The notes: a model not told the origin generated them from the letters alone. Positions 43,319 to 50,686 are shown, counted from the first letter of the stretch. The stretch: 64,000 nt of DNA from PALSA-1296 sp038210275 (GCA_038210275.1 JBBQWV010000003.1:62001-126000); one strand, 5' to 3'. Numbers and translations are program-made.

Positions 43319-43333
43319 CTTAATAGTTTATTA

Positions 43334-43909
43334 TTACCCAAAATCCGGACGGGCATAGACCGTTGTAATTGCTGAGCGCGGGATGGTGTTCTCTTCACCT
43401 TTTGCATTTTTCGGAGCACCACGTTTGGTATTGCGTTTGGTGATAGTGATCTCTTCGGCAGTAAAGCTATTTAATGTGCCGGTAATGGTTGTTGTGAGTC
43501 CAGTGGGGCGGACACTTTGTCCGTCAGTATTTTCTTCGGACGGACTAAGAGTCCGTCCTACTGGAGAGGTGCTCTCTTCAGTAAATGCTATTTCAACAAG
43601 ATGTCCGATTGTGCGTTGAAATTGGTAATCCAAAATGAGTGGTTCATCAAGTCCCGGCGAGAGAACATCAAGCCGGAAATTTCCTTTGAGCAATGATTCA
43701 TCAGCTTCGATGGCATCGCCAAGGGTTTTGCTGACAAGCTGACAATCATCAACGCGCACAAGCCGATCACCATCAAGGATAACTTCGAGAATCGCACGCG
43801 AAGGCGTACCGCGTGCAGTGAGGCGGAGTATCTGCAAGCCAAGACCACCAGCAGCTTTTGCAGCGATCTCGGTAAGGCGGATGATATTTTGTTTTGGTAT
43901 GGATTCCAT
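43334..43909 (-). CDS. rimP: Ribosome maturation factor RimP with an in-frame insert
   Basis: 30S maturation factor. The N-terminal domain (IIRLTEIAAKAAGGLGLQILRLTARG, EVILDGDRLVRVDDCQLVSKTLGDAIEADESL, FRLDVLSPGLDEPLILDYQFQRTIGHLVEI) and C-terminal SH3-like domain (GTLNSFTAEEITIT) are both recognisable. Between them residues about 113-141 are an extra segment encoded by a palindromic element at 43500-43564; the reading frame is kept and the rest of the protein is intact, giving 191 residues. It normally heads the nusA operon but here is split from it by an accessory segment. Confidence 0.9.
   Translation of the reverse strand: MESIPKQNIIRLTEIAAKAAGGLGLQILRLTARGTPSRAILEVILDGDRLVRVDDCQLVSKTLGDAIEADESLLKGNFRLDVLSPGLDEPLILDYQFQRTIGHLVEIAFTEESTSPVGRTLSPSEENTDGQSVRPTGLTTTITGTLNSFTAEEITITKRNTKRGAPKNAKGEENTIPRSAITTVYARPDFG
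43500..43564. repeat. Palindromic element inserted in rimP
   Basis: 65 bases with inverted ends CCAGT (43500-43504) and ACTGG (43560-43564). Inside are two smaller stems: CGGAC/GTCCG around 43509-43523, and GGACGGAC/GTCCGTCC (about 43538-43558). On the coding strand it is read as part of RimP (residues about 116-137) without a stop codon. The layout recalls the Rickettsia palindromic elements that insert in frame in genes. Confidence 0.75.
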
Positions 43910-43920
43910 AATAGTTTAAT

Positions 43921-44046
43921 TGTGTCATTGCGAGGAATCCGCTTGCGGATGACGAAGCAATCCCCTTAATACTGACAGACACTTACTTTTACCAATACTT
44001 TTAGGGGATTGCTTCGTCGGGCTATCGCCCTCCTCGCAATGACACT
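43921..44046. repeat. Head-to-head pair of REP-like elements (copies 2 and 3)
   Basis: Left arm 43921-43969 and right arm 44001-44046 are inverted copies that share GTGTCATTGCGAGGA and GACGAAGCAATCCCC. Their centres differ but each is self-complementary: ATCCGC-TT-GCGGAT on the left and GGGC-GATA-GCCC on the right. The pair could fold into a long hairpin. It lies between the ompA-like stop and the rimP start, so it may end or attenuate transcription toward rimP. Confidence 0.8.
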
Positions 44047-44052
44047 ATATAT

Positions 44053-45588
44053 TTATTGCAAACCTACGATACGAAAAGCTACGCGCCTGTTTTTTCGTCT
44101 GCCCTCATCGGTCGAGTTATCTGAAACAGGTTGCAATGCACCGAAGCCTTCAGAACGAAGACGTGTTTCGGAAATTTCCTTTTGCTTTAAATATGCAACA
44201 ACAGTTTGCGCTCTTTCGAGCGAAAGTGAATTGTTGAACTCTGCTGTTCCGATGCTATCGGTATGCCCTTGAATCTCTACGATCCATTTCGAATTTAATT
44301 TCAGTAAGTCAACAAGTTTATCAAGTGAATAAAATGATTCAGGCTTGAGTGATGCTTTATTAAAATCAAAAAATATATCTCCGATAGTCGTTACACTTCC
44401 GATGGCAATGCTATCAAGGATAATATCAATAAACGGTTCTGCAAAACCTGATTGTGTGGAGAGATCAATTTCATCGCTGTACGGAAGGTATCCTGACGAC
44501 TCAACATTAATGCGGTAATGCTGCCCTGCCGGAAGCACCATCGAGAAATTCTCCGCGTCTTCGGATGTTGATGAACGTGCGACTTCTAAATTATTTGCAA
44601 TATCGGAACACCTGACCTGTGCATTGAGAATCTTTCCACTTCTGTCAGTTACTTTTCCGCTTAATAATGTAACCGGTGCCGGACGCTGTTCTTCCGGCAA
44701 TGCGATCTTATAGAGATCAAGTTGGTTCTCGCCATTCGATGAAGAAAAATATGCAACATCACCCGAAGCGGGAATGCTGTAATACGCATCCATGCCTGCT
44801 GTATTTATTTGTGGTCCTAAGTTCTCGGGTGCACTCCAGTTGATCCACGAATCATCAAGACGCTTTGTAATAAATACATCAGCTTGACCAAATCCGCCTT
44901 TGCCGCTTGTTGAATAATAGAGCGTCTTTCCATCGGATGCAAGAAACGGAGCGAAATCATTTTCTTTAGTATTGAGAACAGGTCCGAGATTTTGCGGCGG
45001 ACCGAACAGATTCGTTTTCCGGTCTTTGAGTTTGCATACATAAAGATCGAGCGCTCCGTAGCTATCAGGCATTTCCGCCGAGAGAAGAATATACTCGCCG
45101 TTCGAACTGATACATTGCGAAGAGAACTGATTGGAATTCGAATAATTCTCGATATTGATAAGATCAATTTTCCATTTGCCGAGGGAGTCTCGTGTTGCGA
45201 AGCACAATCCGCTCACATGATTATAGTAGAAGTTTTTTATGAAGAGCACTTTACCATCAGGTGATACGCCGCTAATGGCATCATTGCCGGGAGAGTTTAT
45301 TGGTATGCCAAGATTCTTCGGTAGTCCCCATCTTCCATTATTAAATCGTGAAACATAAGAGTCCTGAAGTTTCTCATCACCAAGATTTGCCGGATGCCCA
45401 AAGCCCATCGTGAAGAATAATAATTTCCCATTCGGAGAAATGATCGGAGCAATTTCGGAGTACGAAGAATTAATGAGCTTGCCGAGATTCTGTTTCTTAT
45501 GAATAACTTTTTTGGTTTCGCCTTCATCTTGGGCAGAGAGATGCAGAGGGAGCAGAAGAAGGAATAGCAGTAGAGAATATCTTGGCAA
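44053..45588 (-). CDS. OmpA-family protein with PD40 beta-propeller repeats
   Basis: 511 residues. A signal peptide (about 1-19, LLLPLHLSAQ) is followed by PD40/WD40-like propeller repeats (for example SEIAPIISPNGKLLFFTMGFGHP, NDAISGVSPDGKVLFIKNFY, NDFAPFLASDGKTLYYSTSGKGGFGQADVF), a carboxypeptidase-regulatory-like segment, and a C-terminal OmpA peptidoglycan-binding domain (FFDFNKASLKPESFYSLDKLVDLL ... IQGHTDSIGTAEFNNSLSLERAQTVV ... EGRRKNRRVAFRI). This domain order is common in Bacteroidota envelope and motility proteins. Confidence 0.9.
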   Translation of the reverse strand: MPRYSLLLFLLLLPLHLSAQDEGETKKVIHKKQNLGKLINSSYSEIAPIISPNGKLLFFTMGFGHPANLGDEKLQDSYVSRFNNGRWGLPKNLGIPINSPGNDAISGVSPDGKVLFIKNFYYNHVSGLCFATRDSLGKWKIDLINIENYSNSNQFSSQCISSNGEYILLSAEMPDSYGALDLYVCKLKDRKTNLFGPPQNLGPVLNTKENDFAPFLASDGKTLYYSTSGKGGFGQADVFITKRLDDSWINWSAPENLGPQINTAGMDAYYSIPASGDVAYFSSSNGENQLDLYKIALPEEQRPAPVTLLSGKVTDRSGKILNAQVRCSDIANNLEVARSSTSEDAENFSMVLPAGQHYRINVESSGYLPYSDEIDLSTQSGFAEPFIDIILDSIAIGSVTTIGDIFFDFNKASLKPESFYSLDKLVDLLKLNSKWIVEIQGHTDSIGTAEFNNSLSLERAQTVVAYLKQKEISETRLRSEGFGALQPVSDNSTDEGRRKNRRVAFRIVGLQ

Positions 45589-45599
45589 GTGGTGTTAAT

Positions 45600-45683
45600 C
45601 TTTAGTCATTTATCATTCGTTGTCAGGATAAAATTATTACTTCGTTTCTGCTCACGACGAATAACTTACGACTAACAACTGCC
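45600..45683. repeat. MITE-like inverted repeat, copy 1
   Basis: About 84 bases with inverted arms of the TTTAGTC...TTATTCGTCGT type. Read on the minus strand, 45651-45683 matches 27 of 33 positions at 50596-50628 on the plus strand. It lies between the ompA-like gene and tRNA-Cys. Confidence 0.5.
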
Positions 45684-45689
45684 TTTAAG

Positions 45690-45761
45690 AGGTGCCGATC
45701 AGACTCGAACTGATGAATAGAGCTTTTGCAGAGCTCTGCCTTACCACTTGGCTACGGCACC
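45690..45761 (-). tRNA. tRNA-Cys (anticodon GCA)
   Basis: 72 bases on the minus strand. The acceptor stem is GGTGCCG/CGGCACC. The D-arm GCCAAGTGGTAAGGC, the anticodon arm GAGCT-CTGCAAA-AGCTC with anticodon GCA, and the T-arm with TTCGAGT all fold. The discriminator is U and CCA is not encoded. It is the only tRNA gene found in the window. Confidence 0.95.
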
Positions 45762-45777
45762 ATTTTTAACAAGGAGG

Positions 45778-45801
45778 AAGGATAACGGATGAAGGATGAA
45801 T
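45778..45801. repeat. Left flanking repeat of the S23-like gene
   Basis: 24 bases of GGATGAAGGATGAAT-type sequence, inverted relative to 46250-46273 (21 of 24 positions match). Together they bracket the four-helix-bundle gene. Confidence 0.6.
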
Positions 45802-45824
45802 CGTGTTCCATAGAGTCGAAAGAT

Positions 45825-46193
45825 TTACCTTTTTTTCTGTTTTACTTTAAGAACAATTGTCGTGAATATTGCAATCAATTCGTTAGCTTCGTTTGTAAGT
45901 TCAAGGAGAAGTTCTGGCTTAATGATTCCAGATTCGATGAGTAATTCCAACCAGTAAGTAGTTTCATCAAGTTCTTGAAGGCTTCCTTCGATCTTGCTTA
46001 TAAAATCTGCGTCAGATTTTGCTCTAAATGCTTCTCTGTATTGTGCTCCGACCGAAGTGCCTGAACGCGAAATCTGTTTACAAATTATTTGTGCAGAATT
46101 TTTGCTCGGAAGTGAATCCGCTAGTCTAAGAATTCGAACTGCAAACTGCCGTGTTCTGGTTCGAAGGTCAGTTCCATAGTTACCATTTTTCAT
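45825..46193 (-). CDS. Four-helix-bundle protein (23S rRNA IVP/S23 family)
   Basis: 122 residues with the S23 pattern: LRTRTRQFAVRILRLADSLPSKNSAQIICKQISRSGTSVGAQYREAFRAKSDADFISKIEGSLQELDETTYWLELL. Members occur either in intervening sequences of 23S rRNA genes or as stand-alone genes of unknown role. It lies 63 bases from tRNA-Cys and is framed by inverted GGATGAAGG repeats, which suggests a small mobile cassette. Confidence 0.85.
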   Translation of the reverse strand: MKNGNYGTDLRTRTRQFAVRILRLADSLPSKNSAQIICKQISRSGTSVGAQYREAFRAKSDADFISKIEGSLQELDETTYWLELLIESGIIKPELLLELTNEANELIAIFTTIVLKVKQKKR

Positions 46194-46249
46194 TAATTTT
46201 TCTACGCTGTTTCTCTAATGAGTTCTTAATCTTAGTATTTTTTTTCATC

Positions 46250-46273
46250 ATTCATCCGTCATCCTTCATCCTT
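46250..46273. repeat. Right flanking repeat of the S23-like gene
   Basis: Inverted counterpart of 45778-45801, matching 21 of 24 positions. Because both arms are built from the short unit GGATGA, some of the similarity could be due to simple sequence. Confidence 0.6.
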
Positions 46274-46278
46274 GCCCA

Positions 46279-47040
46279 TTAATGTCTCGCCACTCCTCCA
46301 TCTACATTAATAGTCTGTCCGGTAATAATAGCTGATTCTGCCGAAGCAAGAAAAGAAACAATACCTGCAAGATCTTCCGGCGTTTCGGCACGGTGAATAG
46401 CTTGCGGTGGAAGTAAGTGCTCTAAGATGCTGCCTTGTGTTAATCGTGAGCCTGCCGGACGTTGAGTTGCTGTTAAGCCAACGGTGATCGCATTCACCGT
46501 AATACCAAACTGCCCGACCTCACTTGCAAGTGCACGGGTAAATCCGATGATGCCCATTTTGCTTGTGACATAATGAACAAGATACGGAGTGCCGAGCCAA
46601 ATCGTATTGCTCGACATATTAATAATTCGTCCGAAATTATTTGCTTTCATCGAAGGAAGCACTCCCTTGCTCATTAAGAACATTCCGTTCAAATTTACTT
46701 CAAGCATTCTCTTCCAGCTATCGAAGTTCAAAAGATCAAACGGTTCTTCTTCGTAGAGTCCGGCATTATTGACGAGAATATCAATGCGCCCAAACTGATC
46801 TTTTATTTTCGCAATCAACTTGACAACTTCTTTCTCGCTTGTAATATCTGTCGGAATGCTGATCGCCTTCTTTGCTCCGGTAATTGCATCAATAGATGTA
46901 ACCGTTTCTTTTGCTTCGTCAAGATCAGCAATAATAACTTGCGCACCCTCACTTGCGAAGAGCTGTGCGAATGCCTGACCGTTGCCGATAGCTGCTCCCG
47001 TGACGATAACTATTTTTCCTTCGTGTCGTAACTTTGCCAT
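46279..47040 (-). CDS. Short-chain dehydrogenase/reductase
   Basis: 253 residues, normal SDR length. The NAD(P)-binding motif is TGAAIGNGQAF near the N-terminus, NNAG is in VNNAGLYEEEPF, and the catalytic Ser, Tyr and Lys are in NMSSNTIWLGTPYLVHYVTSK. The ADLD after the second strand suggests a preference for NAD. The substrate cannot be told; it stands alone and is divergent from the ABC exporter. Confidence 0.92.
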   Translation of the reverse strand: MAKLRHEGKIVIVTGAAIGNGQAFAQLFASEGAQVIIADLDEAKETVTSIDAITGAKKAISIPTDITSEKEVVKLIAKIKDQFGRIDILVNNAGLYEEEPFDLLNFDSWKRMLEVNLNGMFLMSKGVLPSMKANNFGRIINMSSNTIWLGTPYLVHYVTSKMGIIGFTRALASEVGQFGITVNAITVGLTATQRPAGSRLTQGSILEHLLPPQAIHRAETPEDLAGIVSFLASAESAIITGQTINVDGGVARH

Positions 47041-47079
47041 GAAATTTTTACTTTATGAAACAAATCACAGTTTCCGTTG

Positions 47080-47087
47080 TAAATTTG
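47080..47087 (+). promoter_or_regulatory. Possible promoter -7 element for the ABC exporter
   Basis: TAAATTTG matches TAnnTTTG and lies 25 bases before the exporter ATPase start, implying a leader of about 18 bases. The -33 region is poor. Confidence 0.45.
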
Positions 47088-47111
47088 AATAAATTCATTC
47101 GACAATAAACA

Positions 47112-48044
47112 ATGGAATTCGCACTTACAACCGATTCTCTCGCAAAACGTTTCGGCTCCGGTCCGACAAGCGTCCCTGCTTTGCAGGGTGTAAACATCTC
47201 CGTCAAGCGTGGAGAGATCTATGGATTGCTTGGTCCGAACGGTGCAGGCAAGACAACTTTTATTAAATGCTTGCTCGGAATAGTCTATCCGACAGGCGGC
47301 TCAGGCTACATTCTCGGAATGCCTCTTGGCTCGATCAAGGCGAAAGAGAAGATCGGCTACTTGCCGGAAAATCATCGCTACCCTCTTCATCTAACCGGCG
47401 AACAAGTATTAAATTATTTCGGAAAACTTTCAGGCGTTGAGCAAAGTACGCTTAAAGCAAGAGTTGATGAAACGCTTGGCTTAGTCGGAATGACGGAATG
47501 GCGGAATATGAAAGTCCGTAAGTATTCCAAAGGTATGATGCAGAGACTTGGATTGGCACAAGCATTGATAAATAATCCTGATCTTATTATTCTTGATGAA
47601 CCGACCGATGGAGTTGATCCCGTCGGAAGAAAAGAAATACGTGATGTATTAACACATCTGAAGGATCAAGGTAAAACAGTATTTCTGAATTCGCATTTGC
47701 TTTCAGAAGTAGAGAGAATTTCTGACCGCGTAGCGATCATGCGTCAAGGCGAGATCATTACTGAAGGTTCGGTTGAATCATTGACAAGCAAGAAAAATCA
47801 ATATGAGATCAGAGTAGATAGTGCATCGGTGATGCAATCAAAGCAAGCTCTTGGCAATGCTTTTCATACTGAACATGAAGGACTTATTCAGGCGGAGTTC
47901 ATGAGCACGCAAGACTTGAATGCAGCGATAGATGCGATGCGTTCACAGGGTGTACTTATCGAAAGCCTCATCCCGAAGCGCTCTTCACTCGAAGACCTCT
48001 TCATCGAACTTATCGGAACACCGGACTTGCACAGAGCTAATTAA
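47112..48044 (+). CDS. ABC-2 type exporter ATPase
   Basis: 310 residues. Walker A GPNGAGKTTF, signature YSKGMMQRLGLAQAL and Walker B LIILDEPTDGVDP are all intact, as are the Q-loop region and the H-loop (LNSHLLSEVERISDRVAIMRQG). About 80 extra C-terminal residues follow, typical of CcmA/NatA-like ATPases. With the next gene it forms a two-component exporter of unknown substrate. Confidence 0.94.
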   Translation: MEFALTTDSLAKRFGSGPTSVPALQGVNISVKRGEIYGLLGPNGAGKTTFIKCLLGIVYPTGGSGYILGMPLGSIKAKEKIGYLPENHRYPLHLTGEQVLNYFGKLSGVEQSTLKARVDETLGLVGMTEWRNMKVRKYSKGMMQRLGLAQALINNPDLIILDEPTDGVDPVGRKEIRDVLTHLKDQGKTVFLNSHLLSEVERISDRVAIMRQGEIITEGSVESLTSKKNQYEIRVDSASVMQSKQALGNAFHTEHEGLIQAEFMSTQDLNAAIDAMRSQGVLIESLIPKRSSLEDLFIELIGTPDLHRAN

Positions 48045-48054
48045 TATTACGACA

Positions 48055-48915
48055 ATGCTAAAGAAATTTTTTGCAATCATCGAAGAGACCTATCGCGAAG
48101 CACGAGCGAGAAAAACTATTATAGGATTTTTTATTTTTTCTACACTGATCATTCTGATCACTCTTGCGATCTTTCAGAACGCATCGGTGAAAGATGCAAT
48201 GACGAAATATAAAGAGTTCTCGACTAACGGAGCTAAGCCCGGTGCATCGCCGAACTTAGCAACGGATATGATCATGGTCAAAGCGTTGGATATATTTTGG
48301 ACGGTCGTTTCGGCGATACTCTATATCATGACGGTCTGCGTCGGGATATTTGCAACGACGGGCTTTATCACGTCGCAGATGGAAAAAGGTACGATTGATC
48401 TATTGCTCTCGAAACCTGTTCCACGTTGGCTTTATATCATCGGCAGATATGTCGGCTCGTTGTCAATTATTTTCTTAGAGGTACTGTGGTTTATCCTCGG
48501 AATGTGGGTTGTCGTTTCGATCTCGCTGGGTTCTTGGGATACCGGTTTCCTCTGGAGTATTTTCTTTATCATGTTAGGCTTCGCCGGAATTTATTCCGTC
48601 GTTGTGCTTATCAGTGTCTTGTCCAGATCAAGTGCACTTTCTATTGTTATCGGAATCGGCTTGTTCTTTATTTCATGGATCATTGCTGCTGCCAGAGGAA
48701 TAGAAAAAGTAGTTTCGACCGGAAGCAAATCCACATTGAATTATGTCGCTGATGTTCTCTATTACATATTCCCACAAACCGCCGATATGTCCGGCAATAT
48801 GAAGAATGCAATCGTCGGCTCACCTATCGAATGGCTGCCCGTGCTCTTGATCGTTGCACTCACAGCTGCCTACATTTCGGTTTCGGTGTATGCTTTTAAT
48901 AAGAAGGAGTTTTAA
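48055..48915 (+). CDS. ABC-2 type exporter permease
   Basis: 286 residues from the ATG at 48055 (MLKKFFAIIEETYREARARKTIIG), 10 bases after the ATPase stop. About six membrane segments are visible, for example IIGFFIFSTLIILITLAIF, TVVSAILYIMTVCVGIFATTGFI and IFFIMLGFAGIYSVVVLISVL, with the family-typical MEKGTIDLLLSKPVPRWLYIIGRY loop. It is the membrane partner of the preceding ATPase. Confidence 0.93.
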   Translation: MLKKFFAIIEETYREARARKTIIGFFIFSTLIILITLAIFQNASVKDAMTKYKEFSTNGAKPGASPNLATDMIMVKALDIFWTVVSAILYIMTVCVGIFATTGFITSQMEKGTIDLLLSKPVPRWLYIIGRYVGSLSIIFLEVLWFILGMWVVVSISLGSWDTGFLWSIFFIMLGFAGIYSVVVLISVLSRSSALSIVIGIGLFFISWIIAAARGIEKVVSTGSKSTLNYVADVLYYIFPQTADMSGNMKNAIVGSPIEWLPVLLIVALTAAYISVSVYAFNKKEF

Positions 48916-48970
48916 GAATGATAAACCTTTCGACGGAGGGTTTGGTTATTTTATTGAAAGGAAAAAGAAT

Positions 48971-49177
48971 ATGCGTCAAATAGTTGTATCTCCGGGGGAA
49001 GATAAATTCTTCGTTGCTGAATGCCCTTCTCTTCCAGGATGTATTTCGCAAGGGCGGACAAGACAGGAAGCCATTTCAAATATTCGTGAAGCGATTGACG
49101 GATATATCGAATCATTGGTCAAAGACGGCTATCCTGTTCCTGAAGATCATTTCGACACTCTTCTAATGGCAGTATGA
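48971..49177 (+). CDS. hicB: HicB-family antitoxin
   Basis: 68 residues from the ATG at 48971, preceded by AAAGGAAAAAGAAT. The core VVSPGEDKFFVAECPSLPGCISQGRTRQEAISNIREAIDGYIESLVKDGYPVP is the partly degraded RNase H-like HicB fold. Its stop overlaps the hicA start (ATGA). No DNA-binding domain is attached, so autoregulation may need another protein. Confidence 0.9.
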   Translation: MRQIVVSPGEDKFFVAECPSLPGCISQGRTRQEAISNIREAIDGYIESLVKDGYPVPEDHFDTLLMAV

Positions 49178-49392
49178 GTTTGCCGCGTATTTCCGGCAGA
49201 GACTGCGTTAAGGCTTTGCAAAAAAAAGATTATTTTTTCGTCAGACAGACAGGTAGTCATATTATTATTCGCCGAAAAGATCCGTTTTCACAGATCACTG
49301 TCCCGGATCATAAAGAACTTGACAGAGGTACACTTCGGTCAATCATTCGGCAAACGAATCTGAGTATTGACGAATTCAATTCATTACTTTAG
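49174..49392 (+). CDS. hicA: HicA-family mRNA interferase toxin
   Basis: 72-residue double-stranded-RNA-binding-like toxin that cleaves mRNA. It has the family core GRDCVKALQKKDYFFVRQTGSHIIIRRKD with the active-site His29, and a C-terminal DRGTLRSIIRQTNLSIDEF. It follows the antitoxin with a 4-base overlap, the reverse of the usual hicA-hicB order, and lies just before prfB. Confidence 0.92.
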   Translation: MSLPRISGRDCVKALQKKDYFFVRQTGSHIIIRRKDPFSQITVPDHKELDRGTLRSIIRQTNLSIDEFNSLL

Positions 49393-49440
49393 GGATTTTT
49401 TTATCGTATTTTACGTTTCCTCCTCACGAAATAAAAAACT

Positions 49441-50596
49441 ATGTCAGATCACAATTATCCTTCAGTCGCCGATTTGCGAGAACGTCTCGCGGATCTTGGC
49501 GACTCTCTTTGACCTCGCTATAAAAGCCGAGCGTATTCGCACGCTCGAAGATCTCTCCTATTCACCAGATTTTTGGAATGACCAGCGTGCTGCTCAGGCA
49601 GTGATGCAGGAAGCTACGCGTCTGAAAAAAGAGCGTGATGATTTTGCTGCACTATCCAAACGTGTCGAGGATGCCGGAGGTTTGATTGAAATTGCGGAGT
49701 TGGATGAATCCTTCGGCGATCAGGTGCAGAAAGAATTAGAGACGCTTGAATCCGATCTCACTGCACAGGAAGTTGCCGTCATGCTTTCAAGTCCTGATGA
49801 TGTGAAGGACGCGATCCTTGTCATCAATGCCGGACAAGGCGGCACCGAAGCGCAGGATTGGGCAGAGATGCTCGAGCGTATGTACACTCGTTGGGGCGAG
49901 AAAAATAGCTACAAGGTTTCTCTGATGGATGAACTTGCCGGTGAAGGTGCAGGAATAAAATCAGCAATACTGGAGATCAAAGGCGAAAATGCTTTCGGTT
50001 ATCTCAAAGCTGAGAACGGCGTCCATCGTCTTGTCCGAATTTCTCCGTACGATGCAAATGCCCGCAGGCATACAAGCTTTGCAAGTATTTATGCCTATCC
50101 CCTTCTCGAAGAAGTGAATGAAGACCTCGTTCTCAATCCCGCTCTTTTGCAAAGAGATACGTATCGCTCCGGCGGCAAAGGCGGACAGAACGTGAATAAA
50201 GTTGAGACGGCAGTTCGATTAACATATAAATATAAAGATACTGTCGGCAAAGATCACACAGTGATAGCTGCTTGTCAGGAAGAGCGTTCGCAATTCCAAA
50301 ATGGCGAACGGGCAATGAAGATGCTGAAGTCTCGTATTGCAGCTATCGAACGTGAAGTTGAAGAAGCAAGACTTTCTGCGATTGAAGGCGGAAAGAAAAA
50401 AGCGTCTTGGGGAGCACAGATCAGGTCGTATGTTTTCCAGCCTTATACAATGGTCAAAGATCATCGCACAAAATATGCAAAGACCGATGTGCAAGCCGTC
50501 ATGGATGGAGATATAACTGAATTCATGAAAGCATATCTGCTTTATGAAGGCGGGAAGTTTAAGGTTGTCGATACCGGAGACGATGAAGAATTATAG
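49441..50596 (+). CDS. prfB: Peptide chain release factor 2 with programmed +1 frameshift
   Basis: Release factor for UGA and UAA. Translation starts at the ATG at 49441, reads 23 codons to CTT-TGA-C (TGA at 49510-49512) and must shift +1 to continue, giving about 384 residues. The GGQ loop is present (SGGKGGQNVNKVETAV). The tripeptide anticodon reads SPY (RISPYDANARRHTSFAS) rather than the usual SPF. The upstream Shine-Dalgarno-like enhancer is weak here. The frame opening at 49367 has no start role. Confidence 0.95.
49507..49513 (+). promoter_or_regulatory. prfB: prfB +1 frameshift site
   Basis: CTT-TGA-C, the classic RF2 slippery motif: the in-frame UGA at codon 24 stops the short frame unless the ribosome slips forward one base. 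This allows RF2 to regulate its own synthesis. The bases just upstream (GGCGACTCT) give only a weak Shine-Dalgarno-like match. Confidence 0.93.
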
Positions 50597-50686
50597 GCAG
50601 TCTTTAGTCGTTAGTTATTAATCGTTAGTAATCCCCCATGATGAGTCTTTGCTAACGACGAAAGACAAATAACTATCGACTTAAAA
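50596..50686. repeat. MITE-like inverted repeat, copy 2
   Basis: About 90 bases between prfB and the pterin dehydratase gene. Its outer arms, TAGTCGTTAGTTATT (from about 50604) and AATAACTATCGAC (about 50668-50680), are inverted relative to each other. The left part matches 45651-45683 read on the other strand. Confidence 0.5.

Noticed and set aside
48854..48970. Upstream extension of hicB
   Set aside because: It overlaps the exporter gene and does not match HicB; the ATG at 48971 with AAAGGA before it fits the family.
49367..49440. Start of prfB in the main frame
   Set aside because: RF2 needs a +1 shift from the ATG at 49441; residues encoded here do not match RF2 N-termini.
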